DNA of 63,291 nucleotides from JAUMXJ01 sp041781135. Lineage in GTDB: Bacteria; Bacillota; Clostridia; Peptostreptococcales; Acidaminobacteraceae. The stretch covers positions 1 to 63,291 of the forward strand of contig JBHAZV010000015.1 in NCBI GenBank assembly GCA_041781135.1. Direction: 5' to 3'. The number at the start of each line of letters is the position of its first letter. Positions within the stretch are counted from its first letter, which is position 1. A program made the translations under genes and the position numbers. The notes beneath the pieces were generated by a model. That model had not been told where the DNA came from and did not search any database. It saw only the letters and a program-made list of their open reading frames with translations. Positions 25,101-33,037 of this stretch are shown here, piece by piece.

Positions 25101-25584
25101 AGAGCACAAAAACATCAAGCTCCGCGACTCGGAATACGACGCGCCAACCGAAGAATGCGACGCGCACAACAAGGAAACACATGCAGAGCATCTACAGAAA
25201 GAAAATATGCAGTATCGTGGTATGGAACCGCTGCAAACTCTAATGAGCGGAGATTTAATGGTACTCAGGCCGTACCCTGTCGAAATGCTCGACGGCACTA
25301 CAAAAATACTGAAACCAGGCGCTGTAATAATGAAGAACGGCGATATAATGCTCGACGACGGAAAGACGATAATCCCTTCATCCGAGATATTCAAACTCGA
25401 AAAATACAATGCAGATCAGCTCGACGCGTACTTCTCTCTGCCTCCGATCGAAGAGCCTACGACAGAGAACACAACAGAAAGCGGTGCGGAAAACACCTCG
25501 GAGAGCAGTACCGACAGCACTTCCGAGAACACCGGCACCACTTCCGAAAGCACTACCGAGAGCTCATCTTCCGGCTCGGAATAA
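22105..25584 (+). CDS. Class A penicillin-binding protein (transglycosylase/transpeptidase)
   Basis: An 1159-residue bifunctional peptidoglycan synthase. A basic N-terminus and one transmembrane helix (about 21-47) precede the GT51 transglycosylase with the catalytic glutamate in AVEDKTF (E109), GGVSTISQQLARN and the second-site KEQIIEAYLN. The transpeptidase has SAIK at 656-659, SSN at 721-723 and KTG at 853-855. Between the two, around residues 380-415, sits an insert with FQRENGLEETGKADTPTLDKF, like a peptidoglycan-binding repeat. After the enzyme domain come about 200 further residues and a Ser/Thr/Glu-rich tail (EEPTTENTTESGAENTSE...). Longer than the usual 700-900 residues of the family. 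Confidence 0.95.
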   Translation: MDTTRRIDTKNEKPKKKRSGFLVFLKYFVLTMLILGVVGAAIVVLYVRSIIKDLEDIDPNKVSQQLYENSVILDSNGKILEYIQSEGLRKVVSYSDISPAAIDAFIAVEDKTFMTHKGFNVTRMIGATLNYLLGKDELGGVSTISQQLARNVYLFDRRQERSLKRKIEEAYYTIQLEKYLTKEQIIEAYLNLIFFGMESYGIEAASNTYFGKSAKDLDYIESALLVGTVKAPSYYAPMLRYAKKDVPENAYIIDDSDQFYTIVFNEDCLNRYKTCLYLMHENGKITEQQLNEGLEFDVRTKLKFVQLRGQEISSFFSDIVKEDVINDLMQKYRYTRKEAIEVLHSGGLKIYSTIDFDTQRLLESHFEKDNFNYYFGNALVEAITIFQRENGLEETGKADTPTLDKFCEITGTERTLFPDEFYAYGEEAEELQILKQGLNKLGYFVVNEYFPKITPTFNADGDIINRDTGRVNLQRYDNMIDDDGNLIIYDGEYEFTSSGSLTLFKNYTLKFYPHYDEDGNLERIQIVVADSFKLPNGYNGDEYVSTTRVVDSIYIYTGRDVLIPDEFKKFDEEGNVVISRQFLRDNPDFFKLDPENNSLKISADNFVISQSPVVQPQAAMVIVDNATGQLKALVGGRNVEGYMLYNRATNPRQPGSAIKPISVYTAAMDSGRYSPASVVDDRPVYLSGNPSVRWPVNWYETYQSGVFYDGLITIREAIRQSSNVPAAILANDLGVSNVIQYLKNFGITTIVEEGPVNDVNLAAVSLGAMSVGISPLEMAQAYACIANDGQLNKVTSYTKVTNNRGEVLLEKRPAPEQVLDPKVAYLVKDMLRTSVSEGLARNAMMSTHTAYGKTGTTSDNFDVWFAGFTTYYTGAIWFGNDINIPLSMGSEFTAGFWRKVMEDVHSDLEPQSFTMPEGIISVSVDRISGKLPTELTLKDPRKTIITDLFIRGFEPTEKDDVHVEVKICKTSGKLATEFCPEDLVETKVMVKRPEPYNPKEHKNIKLRDSEYDAPTEECDAHNKETHAEHLQKENMQYRGMEPLQTLMSGDLMVLRPYPVEMLDGTTKILKPGAVIMKNGDIMLDDGKTIIPSSEIFKLEKYNADQLDAYFSLPPIEEPTTENTTESGAENTSESSTDSTSENTGTTSESTTESSSSGSE

Positions 25585-25608
25585 ATCTCAAAATACAAAG
25601 CACTGCAA

Positions 25609-25640
25609 AACACCCGTAAGAAAATACACTTACGGGTGTT
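25609..25640. terminator. Bidirectional terminator after the PBP gene
   Basis: A perfect 12-base stem (AACACCCGTAAG with CTTACGGGTGTT) around an 8-base loop, between the convergent PBP and thiI genes. The T tail is short (TTCATAT) on plus; on minus TTTTGC follows. Confidence 0.8.
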
Positions 25641-25733
25641 TCATATAGATAAACAGTTAAAATGTACAAATAAACGCCTTAGAAGCGCATGAACGAAACT
25701 CTCCGGCAAATGCAGCTGGTACATTTTGGCACT

Positions 25734-26897
25734 TTAGATAATATTTTCTATTTCGGCTGTTTCCACAGCAGCTGAAACAAGACTCTCAACATCCAGCAGC
25801 GCGAGCGATTGACGAATTTTTTCGAGCCTTGGACGAGTCACCACGCTCGGAGGCAAAAATACCGTACAACAATCCTCGTATGGAAGTATAGATATATCAA
25901 AAGTGCCTATCGAACGGGCAATTTCTATTATCTCCGTCTTGTCAGAGGCAATAAGCGGTCTAAAAACAGGAAATTCCGTCATTGCAGATGTCACGCTTAT
26001 TGATTCCATCGTCTGGCTTGCCACCTGTCCGATGCTCTCGCCGGTAACTATCGCTTTGCACTTTTCTCTTTCGGCAATACGCGAAGCTAATATCATCATA
26101 AAGCATCTGCTGAGTATGGTCATCTCTTCAGACGGACAAATTTCTTTAATCGCTTTCTGAATTTCGAGTATATTAATCTTTATCAGCTTTAATCTGCGTG
26201 TATAGCGCGCTATCGCCCCTGCGAGGTCCGTAACCTTCTGCTGTGCGAGCGGACTTGTAAAAGGATAGGAGTGAAAATGCAGCGCAGTTATTGCAACTCC
26301 CCGCTTTGCCATAAGATACGCCGCAACCGGGGAATCGATACCGCCCGAAAACAGCACCAGCGCCTTGCCCGCACTACCATACGGCATTCCGCCAAGCCCT
26401 GCTATACGCTCCGTGAATATATAGGTTTGCTCCCTGACCTCGACTTCTATCAACAGCTGCGGCGTATGTACATCCACTATTAACCCGCCGTTTGCCCGCA
26501 AAGCCGCGCCTCCAAGTGTGACCGCAATCTCCGGTGACTTCATCGGAAAACTCTTGTCAGCCCGGCTGACTTCTATCTTGAACCTTGTGCCGGCAGCAGC
26601 AGACAACGCTATATCTGCAACAGCTTTTTGCATTGCCTCAATACTGCTGTCTATCCTGAGCGAAGGGCTTATAGAAAATATTCCGGGGATTTTAATAAGC
26701 ACATCCACCGCAAAATCCAAATCACCTTCCGCAACCTCGACAAAAACCCTGCCTCGATGCGAAATGATCTTCGCATTGCCAAGTCTGCGCCTTATATCAT
26801 CCGTGAGCTGCTTTTCAAAGACATGTCTATTATGCCCTTTTAATCCAATCTCGCCATATCTTATTAGTATCAATCTGTCCTGCATACACAATCTCAT
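25734..26897 (-). CDS. thiI: tRNA 4-thiouridine synthase ThiI (no rhodanese domain)
   Basis: ThiI (387 aa) puts sulfur on uridine 8 of tRNA. An N-terminal ferredoxin-like/THUMP region (ILIRYGEIGLKGHNRHVFEKQL) leads to the PP-loop adenylation domain with LFSGGIDSPVAAYLMAKRG. HFHSYPFTS, TGESIGQVASQTMESI and PYEDCCTVFLP are further ThiI blocks. The C-terminal rhodanese domain of the E. coli type is missing, as in most Firmicutes, where a cysteine desulfurase gives sulfur directly. The start overlaps the upstream desulfurase gene by 4 bases. An in-frame ATG four codons later is an alternative. Confidence 0.95.
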   Translation of the reverse strand: MRLCMQDRLILIRYGEIGLKGHNRHVFEKQLTDDIRRRLGNAKIISHRGRVFVEVAEGDLDFAVDVLIKIPGIFSISPSLRIDSSIEAMQKAVADIALSAAAGTRFKIEVSRADKSFPMKSPEIAVTLGGAALRANGGLIVDVHTPQLLIEVEVREQTYIFTERIAGLGGMPYGSAGKALVLFSGGIDSPVAAYLMAKRGVAITALHFHSYPFTSPLAQQKVTDLAGAIARYTRRLKLIKINILEIQKAIKEICPSEEMTILSRCFMMILASRIAEREKCKAIVTGESIGQVASQTMESISVTSAMTEFPVFRPLIASDKTEIIEIARSIGTFDISILPYEDCCTVFLPPSVVTRPRLEKIRQSLALLDVESLVSAAVETAEIENII

Positions 26898-28099
26898 TTA
26901 TTATATTTTTTGACTTCTGCGGCTGCACCTGCGATGGATTCCGCCAAAAATCTTATATCATCCGCAGAAACAGCCATCTCTGAATCACTCCAGAAATAGT
27001 CCGGAGCAAAGCTGATTCTCAAAGTTCCATCCGCATATTCCGCAGGGGTTCCTATCATTTTGATGACTCTTGATACAGTATTTTTTGCTGAACTGCAAGC
27101 CGATGCGCTCGATACGGATATGCCGCTCTCTGCAAGCATGTGCAGCATAACCTCGCTCTTTGTTCCCCTAAGCGATACGGATACTATGTACGGCGAGCCG
27201 TCATCCGGCGAATTTATCACAAAATCTCCGTCAGACATCCTGTTGGTAAATTCTCCCAACAATAACTCCTTCGCCGATTTTGCGCGCTCAAAACTCTCTG
27301 CGCCGCTATTAGCAACAAGCGCTTTGAATGCAGCGTCCATTGCCATAATACCCGGCACATTTTCGGTTCCGGCTCTCTGCCCGGACTCCTGCGAACCTCC
27401 GATATGCAGAGGATTTATTAAACATCGCCTTTCAGCGATCAATGCGCCGACGCCCTTTATACCATGCACTTTATGCGCGCTGAGCGTATAGTAGTCGCTA
27501 AACCTTACGCCTCGTCGCACATCTTCAAGCGGTATTTTGCCAAGCGCCTGGACTCCGTCTGTCACGACGATGGGGGCATTCGAAATTTTGCCGCTGCGCT
27601 GCGCCCTGACCACAGCATCCCGAAGCCGCTCCGGACAGTTAATCGTACCAAGCTCATTATTTACATGGGTCAGACAGACGACTGCAACCCCGGAAAAATC
27701 TATATTCTCGAATAAAATCCTGCCAAATCGGTCTATCGGCATCTTGCTGACTTCCATTCCAAACTGACCGGCAAACCGGCGCGCGCACTCGTCTACACTG
27801 GAATGGTCGATGCCGGACAGCAGCACTTTTTTGCCGACTTTGCTCATAGCTGATGCGAACGCATCGTAAAGCGCCGTATTATTAGCTTCTGTTCCGCCGG
27901 AAGTAAAAATAAGCGACCTGTCTGCCGATGACAGCGCGCGCAGCATATTTTTGCGTATATCTTCAATTCTGCGCCTTACAGCCACGCCAAACCTATTGAC
28001 AGCCGATGGATTCTCCCACGGTGCGCCGAAAGCAGCCTCCAGCGCCTCTCTTCTAGGATAAGTCGTAGATGCCGCGTCAAAATACAGTGATTTCATCAT
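26894..28099 (-). CDS. Cysteine desulfurase (NifS/IscS family)
   Basis: A PLP enzyme (401 aa) that takes sulfur from cysteine as a protein persulfide. The start MKSLYFDAASTTYPRREAL is typical; the PLP lysine is in SAHKVHGIKG, the HVNNELGTI block binds PLP, and the catalytic cysteine is in SSASACSSAK. It is placed between the mnmA fusion (23-base overlap) and thiI (4-base overlap), so it is most probably the dedicated sulfur donor of both tRNA-thiolating enzymes rather than the main Fe-S cluster enzyme. Confidence 0.94.
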   Translation of the reverse strand: MMKSLYFDAASTTYPRREALEAAFGAPWENPSAVNRFGVAVRRRIEDIRKNMLRALSSADRSLIFTSGGTEANNTALYDAFASAMSKVGKKVLLSGIDHSSVDECARRFAGQFGMEVSKMPIDRFGRILFENIDFSGVAVVCLTHVNNELGTINCPERLRDAVVRAQRSGKISNAPIVVTDGVQALGKIPLEDVRRGVRFSDYYTLSAHKVHGIKGVGALIAERRCLINPLHIGGSQESGQRAGTENVPGIMAMDAAFKALVANSGAESFERAKSAKELLLGEFTNRMSDGDFVINSPDDGSPYIVSVSLRGTKSEVMLHMLAESGISVSSASACSSAKNTVSRVIKMIGTPAEYADGTLRISFAPDYFWSDSEMAVSADDIRFLAESIAGAAAEVKKYNK

Positions 28100-29744
28100 T
28101 TATCGCGCGCCCTCCGCCGCGGCTATCCTCGCAACAAATTTTTCTCTCTATCACAGCGCTTCCGAGCACAACTCCATTGCGGTAAAACACGACGCTTTGC
28201 CCCGGCGTAATAGCTCGCTGAGGCTTGTCAAAATCAACTCTCACCCTGCCCTCGCCCAGAAGCGTTACATTGCATGCTCCAAGCGGCGAAGCGTAACGTA
28301 TCTTGGCGTCGCATCTGCCTATTTCCCGACCTTCTTGCACCGCAACGTAGTTAAGCCCGCTCGCTTCGAGAGAGCGACCAAATATATCATCGTTTGACCC
28401 CAGAATCACATCGCCGGTACCCGGATCTATATCCACGACAAACACCGGCATCCCAAACGAGCCAAGCCCGCGGCGCTGCCCGATGGTGTAATTCTCTATG
28501 CCATCGTGTCGTCTTACCCGCTTGCCGTCCAGCAAAAAATGGCCTTTTATGCCGTGTGCACCTTCTGCGTGCAGGAAATCAAGGTAATTTTCGTCAACAA
28601 AGCATATTTCCTGTGAATCCTTTTTCTCCGATATATGCAGTCCGAGTTCAGCCGCCATGCGCCTCACCTCTGATTTGTCGCGAACATCCGCAAGCGGCAT
28701 CAGCACTCTTGCGAGCTGCTCCTGTGTGAGCCGCGCGAGCATATAAGTCTGATCCTTCCGGCTGTCAAGCGGACACACTACCTCGTACCTGCCGCTTTCA
28801 TTGCAACGGATTTTTGCATAATGACCCGTAGCAATGTACTCTGCACCTACTCCATCGGCATAATCGAGCAAGCTTTTGAATTTCATAAGTCTGTTGCAGT
28901 GAATACAAGGATTAGGCGTCCTGCCGGATAAGTACTCTCCGATAAAATATTCCACTATCGTATTTCTAAATTCATTTCGCTTATCGACAATAACAAACCC
29001 TATACCAAGAGTTTCCGCAATCTTTTCGGCGTCCCTGCACTCTTGGCTTCCGCCGCATTCGGATGGCGAATCATTCTTACACATATTCAGCCAGAGTCCT
29101 GTGACATCATAGCCCTGTTCTTTGAGCATCAAAGCCGCCACAGCGGAGTCCACACCGCCGCTAAGGCCGAGTATAACTTTTTTCGGCGCATACACAACGC
29201 CGCGGACGCGAGCATCGTGCGATTCGACTGGAAGCTCGTCGCGCAGCTGGACTCTGAAGCAGACTCCTATGCTCGTTCCCCTGCCCTTTGACAATGCAAA
29301 AAATCTGTCGTAGAACCCGCCGCCGTAGCCCACACGGCTTCCGTCTAAAGCAAACGCGACTCCCGGAGTTATGACGAGCGGATTTGAATTCCACACCTCC
29401 TCATCGCTCCAAAGGCGGCATTTAGAAGGGTCCGGCTCAAGTATTCCAAGCTTGCTTCTAACGAGCCCGTCAAGCTCTCTGACCTCATAAAACCGCATAT
29501 CTCCGCCTTCTACCCGCGGCAGCAGCAAAATTTTGTTGTCTGCTATAATCCTGCCATGCAGCGGCGCAAGATCTACCTCGCCCCTAAAAGCGGCATAACT
29601 GCAAACTACTCTCCGATCCGCGACATATTTTTCAAGTTCTCTCACAATAGCCGCAGAATACCTCACAGCCTCGCCTGACGGCACTGAAAGGCGCTCGCTT
29701 AATATCTCCCTGCGCAGCAGACGTTTTCGCTGCGCGATATCCAT
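28077..29744 (-). CDS. mnmA: 5-formyltetrahydrofolate cyclo-ligase fused to tRNA 2-thiouridine synthase MnmA
   Basis: A single 555-residue frame. Residues 1 to about 185 are a 5-FCL domain, which makes 5,10-methenyl-THF from 5-formyl-THF with ATP: QRKRLLRREILSERL, FRGEVDLAPL, and the signature VGYGGGFYDRFF. Residues about 187-555 are a complete MnmA, which thiolates U34 of tRNAs for Lys, Glu and Gln: PP-loop GLSGGVDSAVAAL, catalytic cysteines in TPNPCIHCN and SQEICFVDE, and KDQTYML. There is no stop and little linker. I chose ATG 29744 with AGGGA eight bases upstream; in-frame ATGs lie at 29765 and 29777. First gene of the tRNA thiolation operon. Confidence 0.94.
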   Translation of the reverse strand: MDIAQRKRLLRREILSERLSVPSGEAVRYSAAIVRELEKYVADRRVVCSYAAFRGEVDLAPLHGRIIADNKILLLPRVEGGDMRFYEVRELDGLVRSKLGILEPDPSKCRLWSDEEVWNSNPLVITPGVAFALDGSRVGYGGGFYDRFFALSKGRGTSIGVCFRVQLRDELPVESHDARVRGVVYAPKKVILGLSGGVDSAVAALMLKEQGYDVTGLWLNMCKNDSPSECGGSQECRDAEKIAETLGIGFVIVDKRNEFRNTIVEYFIGEYLSGRTPNPCIHCNRLMKFKSLLDYADGVGAEYIATGHYAKIRCNESGRYEVVCPLDSRKDQTYMLARLTQEQLARVLMPLADVRDKSEVRRMAAELGLHISEKKDSQEICFVDENYLDFLHAEGAHGIKGHFLLDGKRVRRHDGIENYTIGQRRGLGSFGMPVFVVDIDPGTGDVILGSNDDIFGRSLEASGLNYVAVQEGREIGRCDAKIRYASPLGACNVTLLGEGRVRVDFDKPQRAITPGQSVVFYRNGVVLGSAVIERKICCEDSRGGGRAINDEITVF

Positions 29745-29790
29745 TAATTCAATCCCTATCGGCATAATCCACCACAATTATTGACGTTTA

Positions 29791-29799
29791 ATTATAGCA
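29791..29799 (-). promoter_or_regulatory. Extended -10 promoter of the tRNA thiolation operon
   Basis: TGCTATAAT on the minus strand, a full TGnTATAAT match, about 45 bases before the mnmA start. Confidence 0.6.
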
Positions 29800-29937
29800 A
29801 ATTTGGTTGCCTATTTGTAGGTTGAATACAATTTTACTTTAGGCTCGCCCGCGACAGTATATTACAGTTTCGTAAAAGACATAAGCTGTCCGCAAAATAT
29901 AGCGCAATAGAGTGTGAACCACCGGTACACAATAGCG

Positions 29938-29954
29938 AACATATGCACATATAA
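29938..29954. promoter_or_regulatory. Palindrome shared with the P-type ATPase promoter, copy 1
   Basis: AACATATGCACATATAA lies just upstream of the -35 box of the YwaF-like gene. The same 17-mer with one change occurs at 32993-33009. A common regulator is possible. Confidence 0.4.
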
Positions 29955-29962
29955 GTTTACAG

Positions 29963-29991
29963 TTGAATTTTCGAGCTGTTTTCTATATAAT
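29963..29991 (+). promoter_or_regulatory. Promoter of the YwaF-like gene, leaderless
   Basis: TTGAAT (29963-29968) and TATAAT (29986-29991) are exactly 17 bases apart. The first ATG is seven bases after the -10 box, which puts the transcript start on or next to the start codon. No Shine-Dalgarno sequence is possible. Confidence 0.75.
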
Positions 29992-29998
29992 AGTCCAC

Positions 29999-30754
29999 AT
30001 GCAAATGATAAAACACTTTTTCAGAACGACACCGGATGGATGGTCGATGAAACTGCTTGGACTTCCTCATGTGCTGCTGATGGCGTTTGCGCTGATTTCC
30101 GCGATAGCAGTGTGGAAATCACAGGAAACACTTCGAAAAAATGATTTACTGCGCAAACCGCTCATAACTACCATACTTGTGCTTGTCACTATCCTCTACA
30201 CATGGTACATTACGAGCGGCTACAACGATATCAGAGAGGGCTTGCCACTGTACAGCTGCCGCATGGCAATGTTTGCCGCAATCGCAGCGCTGCTCACAAA
30301 AAACAGGTTTGCCCAAAACATCGCGTGCTACTGGGGACTCACCGGCGGCGTAATAGCGTTTCTTTTGCCAAGTATGGATCCGTTCTCCTGGCTGCATTTT
30401 ACAAATATCAGCTTTGTACTTGGTCATTATGCCCTGCTGCTTACCGTGCTCTATATAATATGTGTCGACGGGTACAGAGTGAATATCAGCACAGCAAAAA
30501 CCATGATAATAATTACAACAATCTTTAATATATTTAATGCGGGCATTAACGCACTGATAGGCTCAAATTACAATTTCCTGCGTATATTCCCGTTTGGTGA
30601 GCTGCCATTTGCAGAAAACGGCACGCTCGCTTATACCCTGGTGGCAATTGTAATCTATAACGCAATAATCCTTGCCGTACATGTCGGACTTAAAATGCTC
30701 TGCGTCCGCGCCGGGCAGGAGGACGAAAATTTATCTCATAAAACGGCGCACTGA
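29999..30754 (+). CDS. YwaF-like integral membrane protein (TIGR02206 type)
   Basis: A 251-residue protein with about seven hydrophobic helices, resembling the YwaF family of unknown function. Conserved-looking features are the LPLYSCRMAM motif, the NIACYWGLTGGVIAFLLP helix, and HYALLLTVLYII. The frame runs up to 29963, but that part is the promoter itself. ATG 29999 or 30005 is the likely start since the region just after (FFRTTPDGW) fits the family N-terminus. It is followed by ychF 40 bases later. Confidence 0.82.
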   Translation: MQMIKHFFRTTPDGWSMKLLGLPHVLLMAFALISAIAVWKSQETLRKNDLLRKPLITTILVLVTILYTWYITSGYNDIREGLPLYSCRMAMFAAIAALLTKNRFAQNIACYWGLTGGVIAFLLPSMDPFSWLHFTNISFVLGHYALLLTVLYIICVDGYRVNISTAKTMIIITTIFNIFNAGINALIGSNYNFLRIFPFGELPFAENGTLAYTLVAIVIYNAIILAVHVGLKMLCVRAGQEDENLSHKTAH

Positions 30755-30794
30755 CAAGGCTGCTGCAACCACCAAAAATTCAAGGAGATAAAAT

Positions 30795-31862
30795 ATGAAA
30801 TTAGGAATCGTAGGGCTGCCAAATGTTGGAAAATCAACGCTTTTTAACGCAATAACCAAGGCGGGCGCAGAAAGCGCCAACTACCCTTTCTGCACAATAG
30901 AGCCCAATATAGGAGTTGTAAAGGTTCCCGACGAAAGACTTGCCGTACTCGAAAAAATGTTCAATTCCAAGCGCGTGGTGTATCCAAGCATCGAATTCTG
31001 CGACATCGCCGGGCTTGTCAAGGGCGCGAGCACAGGCGAAGGCCTCGGCAATAAATTTCTCAGTCATATCAGAGAGGTCGCGGCAATAATTCACGTAGTT
31101 CGCTGCTTTGAGGACGAAAATATAACGCATGTCAGCGGCGAAATAAATCCGCTGAGCGATATAGAGACGATAAACCTCGAACTCATACTTGCAGACCAGG
31201 AGATTATCCAGCGAAGAATATCAAAAGAGGCAAAATTCGACAAAGAAGAGTTAGCTTTCTTAAAAAGAATTAACGAGCATCTCGACGCAGGAAGACCTGC
31301 GAGAAGCTTGGAGTTTTCTGACGAGGAACTGGAAAAAATAAAGCATTTCAATCTGCTGACACTAAAACCTGTCATATACTGTGCCAATGTGGCAGAGGAA
31401 GATATAAACTCCGAAAACGAGTACACAAAAGCGGTGCGCGCCTTTGCCGACAGCGAGAAATCGGGAGTCGTGGTAATATGCTCCAAAATGGAGCAGGAAA
31501 TATCAGAACTCCCCGACGAGGACAAGGATGCGTTTCTAAACGAACTCGGCATTGCAGAATCAGGGCTCGACAAGCTTATAAAAGAGAGCTATTCTCTGCT
31601 CGGCCTTATATCATTCCTGACCGCAGGTCCGGAGGAATCAAGGGCATGGACTATCAGAAAAGGAACAAAAGCGCCAAAGGCGGGGGGAAAAATCCATTCG
31701 GATATTGAAAAAGGATTTATCAGAGTCGAAACCATTGCCTTTGACGAGCTCGTAAGTTTGGGCAGCATGAACGCAGCAAAAGAAGCCGGCAAAATACGTT
31801 TGGAAGGAAAAGACTACGAAATCAAGGACGGCGATGTGTTACTTTTCAGATTCAACGTCTGA
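30795..31862 (+). CDS. ychF: Ribosome-associated ATPase/GTPase YchF (OLA1 type)
   Basis: YchF (355 aa) is a universally conserved Obg-related P-loop protein that prefers ATP. GLPNVGKSTLFNAIT (G1), FCDIAGLVKGAS (G3) and the TGS domain with RAWTIRKGTKAPKAGGKIHSDIEKGFIRVE are clear. AAGGAG precedes the ATG. Its last 24 bases overlap the convergent TAXI receptor gene. Confidence 0.96.
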   Translation: MKLGIVGLPNVGKSTLFNAITKAGAESANYPFCTIEPNIGVVKVPDERLAVLEKMFNSKRVVYPSIEFCDIAGLVKGASTGEGLGNKFLSHIREVAAIIHVVRCFEDENITHVSGEINPLSDIETINLELILADQEIIQRRISKEAKFDKEELAFLKRINEHLDAGRPARSLEFSDEELEKIKHFNLLTLKPVIYCANVAEEDINSENEYTKAVRAFADSEKSGVVVICSKMEQEISELPDEDKDAFLNELGIAESGLDKLIKESYSLLGLISFLTAGPEESRAWTIRKGTKAPKAGGKIHSDIEKGFIRVETIAFDELVSLGSMNAAKEAGKIRLEGKDYEIKDGDVLLFRFNV

Positions 31863-32882
31863 TTCACCGATGTTTTCGGTCTGAATCTCCGGAGGTACCG
31901 CTATATCCGGAACCCACGCCCCTTTCTCAACATAGTAGCGATACGCGCCAAGATGAAGCGGTATAACTATATTCTCGACATCTGAATGGCTCGCATCCTC
32001 CCAGTGAATATCATCGTGTTCAGTATTTGATGAACCCAGATGCTCATAATAACCCCTCAAAAAGAAATATACCAAGTCTTCAGGCAATTTTCTGCTGAAG
32101 CAGTATACCTGATAGTCGCCGAGGGTAACTATATCTTCTGCGTATCCCTTGTATGTGTTGGCAGGAATTACCATTTTTTGCAGCAATTCCACTTCATCCA
32201 AAATCAGTTCGATCTGAATCGGCGTAAAATTAATCAGTTTTGCGCCTATTGCTTCTACAGCCTGACGCAGCTGCACCGAATCCTTGCTAAGACAGCCAAA
32301 TACGATATCGACCTCGCCGGCTGACAGCAATTCGTTTGCCTTTGCAAAGCTTCCGTACATAAACCTGCCGGGTTCTACTCCAAGGGTTTTGAGAATCCCT
32401 CTTAAATAATCAGCGGATATCCCGTATTCATTGCCGCAATAGATGGTTTTTCCGTCAAAATCGAGATAATTGCTGATTTCAGGAGAAAGAGTCCACGCCT
32501 GCAGGTACTTGACCCCGGCTATAATACCCGCACGTATATTGTCATTATCCGATTCGTCGGGGTATAAAAATTTTTCATAATTATATCTGTATGCCGCGCC
32601 CTGCGACACCACCGAAGTGAGCAGCTCGCCCGAATCCAGCATTGCGCAGCATTTATACGACCCCGGAACATCGATTAAATCTGTTTTATAACCAAGATTA
32701 GACCATATTTTGAAAATTATATGCCGTGAAAACAGCTCATCGTCACGAAAACTCGATGCGCCAACCGTCACCTCGCTCTTTGTTTTGGAAACGCCACCGC
32801 AGGCGGACGCAAAGCCAAGCACACATAAAAGCAGCAGCGGGAAAGCGAATTTTCTTAATTGTTTTTTCTTAAAAATCTCCAT
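31839..32882 (-). CDS. TAXI-family TRAP transporter solute-binding lipoprotein
   Basis: A 347-residue binding lipoprotein: signal segment and lipobox LGFASAC, then a TAXI-type (TRAP-associated extracytoplasmic immunogenic) fold with VGASSFRDDELF, VVSQGAAYRY, AGIIAGVKYLQAWTL and the late block IPLHLGAYRYYVEKGAW. TAXI receptors bind small organic acids for TRAP membrane units, but no such unit is near, so it is an orphan. AGGTGA eight bases before fixes ATG 32882; a GTG at 32894 is also in frame. The tail (QTENIGESDVESEK) is acidic and overlaps the ychF end. Confidence 0.85.
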   Translation of the reverse strand: MEIFKKKQLRKFAFPLLLLCVLGFASACGGVSKTKSEVTVGASSFRDDELFSRHIIFKIWSNLGYKTDLIDVPGSYKCCAMLDSGELLTSVVSQGAAYRYNYEKFLYPDESDNDNIRAGIIAGVKYLQAWTLSPEISNYLDFDGKTIYCGNEYGISADYLRGILKTLGVEPGRFMYGSFAKANELLSAGEVDIVFGCLSKDSVQLRQAVEAIGAKLINFTPIQIELILDEVELLQKMVIPANTYKGYAEDIVTLGDYQVYCFSRKLPEDLVYFFLRGYYEHLGSSNTEHDDIHWEDASHSDVENIVIPLHLGAYRYYVEKGAWVPDIAVPPEIQTENIGESDVESEK

Positions 32883-32992
32883 TTGTCCGTTCACCTTAAT
32901 TTAATTATAGACCATTGTGGTTACTTTGAAAAGCGGCAATTGACAAACGCAACTTTACAAATTAGCGCTTTACAAAGCTGATTTTATATAGT

Positions 32993-33009
32993 AACATATG
33001 CGCATATAA
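32993..33009. promoter_or_regulatory. Candidate metal-responsive operator before the P1B ATPase; copy 2 of the shared palindrome
   Basis: AACATATGCGCATATAA contains a perfect 12-base palindrome (ATATGCGCATAT), followed by another ACATATAAC. It overlaps the -10 region of a plausible promoter (TTTACA at 32970-32975, TAACAT at 32993-32998 by a 17-base spacer), a position suited to an ArsR/SmtB-like repressor. The regulator is not in the window. Confidence 0.45.
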
Positions 33010-33037
33010 ACATATAACACTATGATAGGAGGTAGTG

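Noticed and set aside
22086..25619. Short frames opposite or inside the PBP gene
   Set aside because: Shadows of the strong PBP coding frame.
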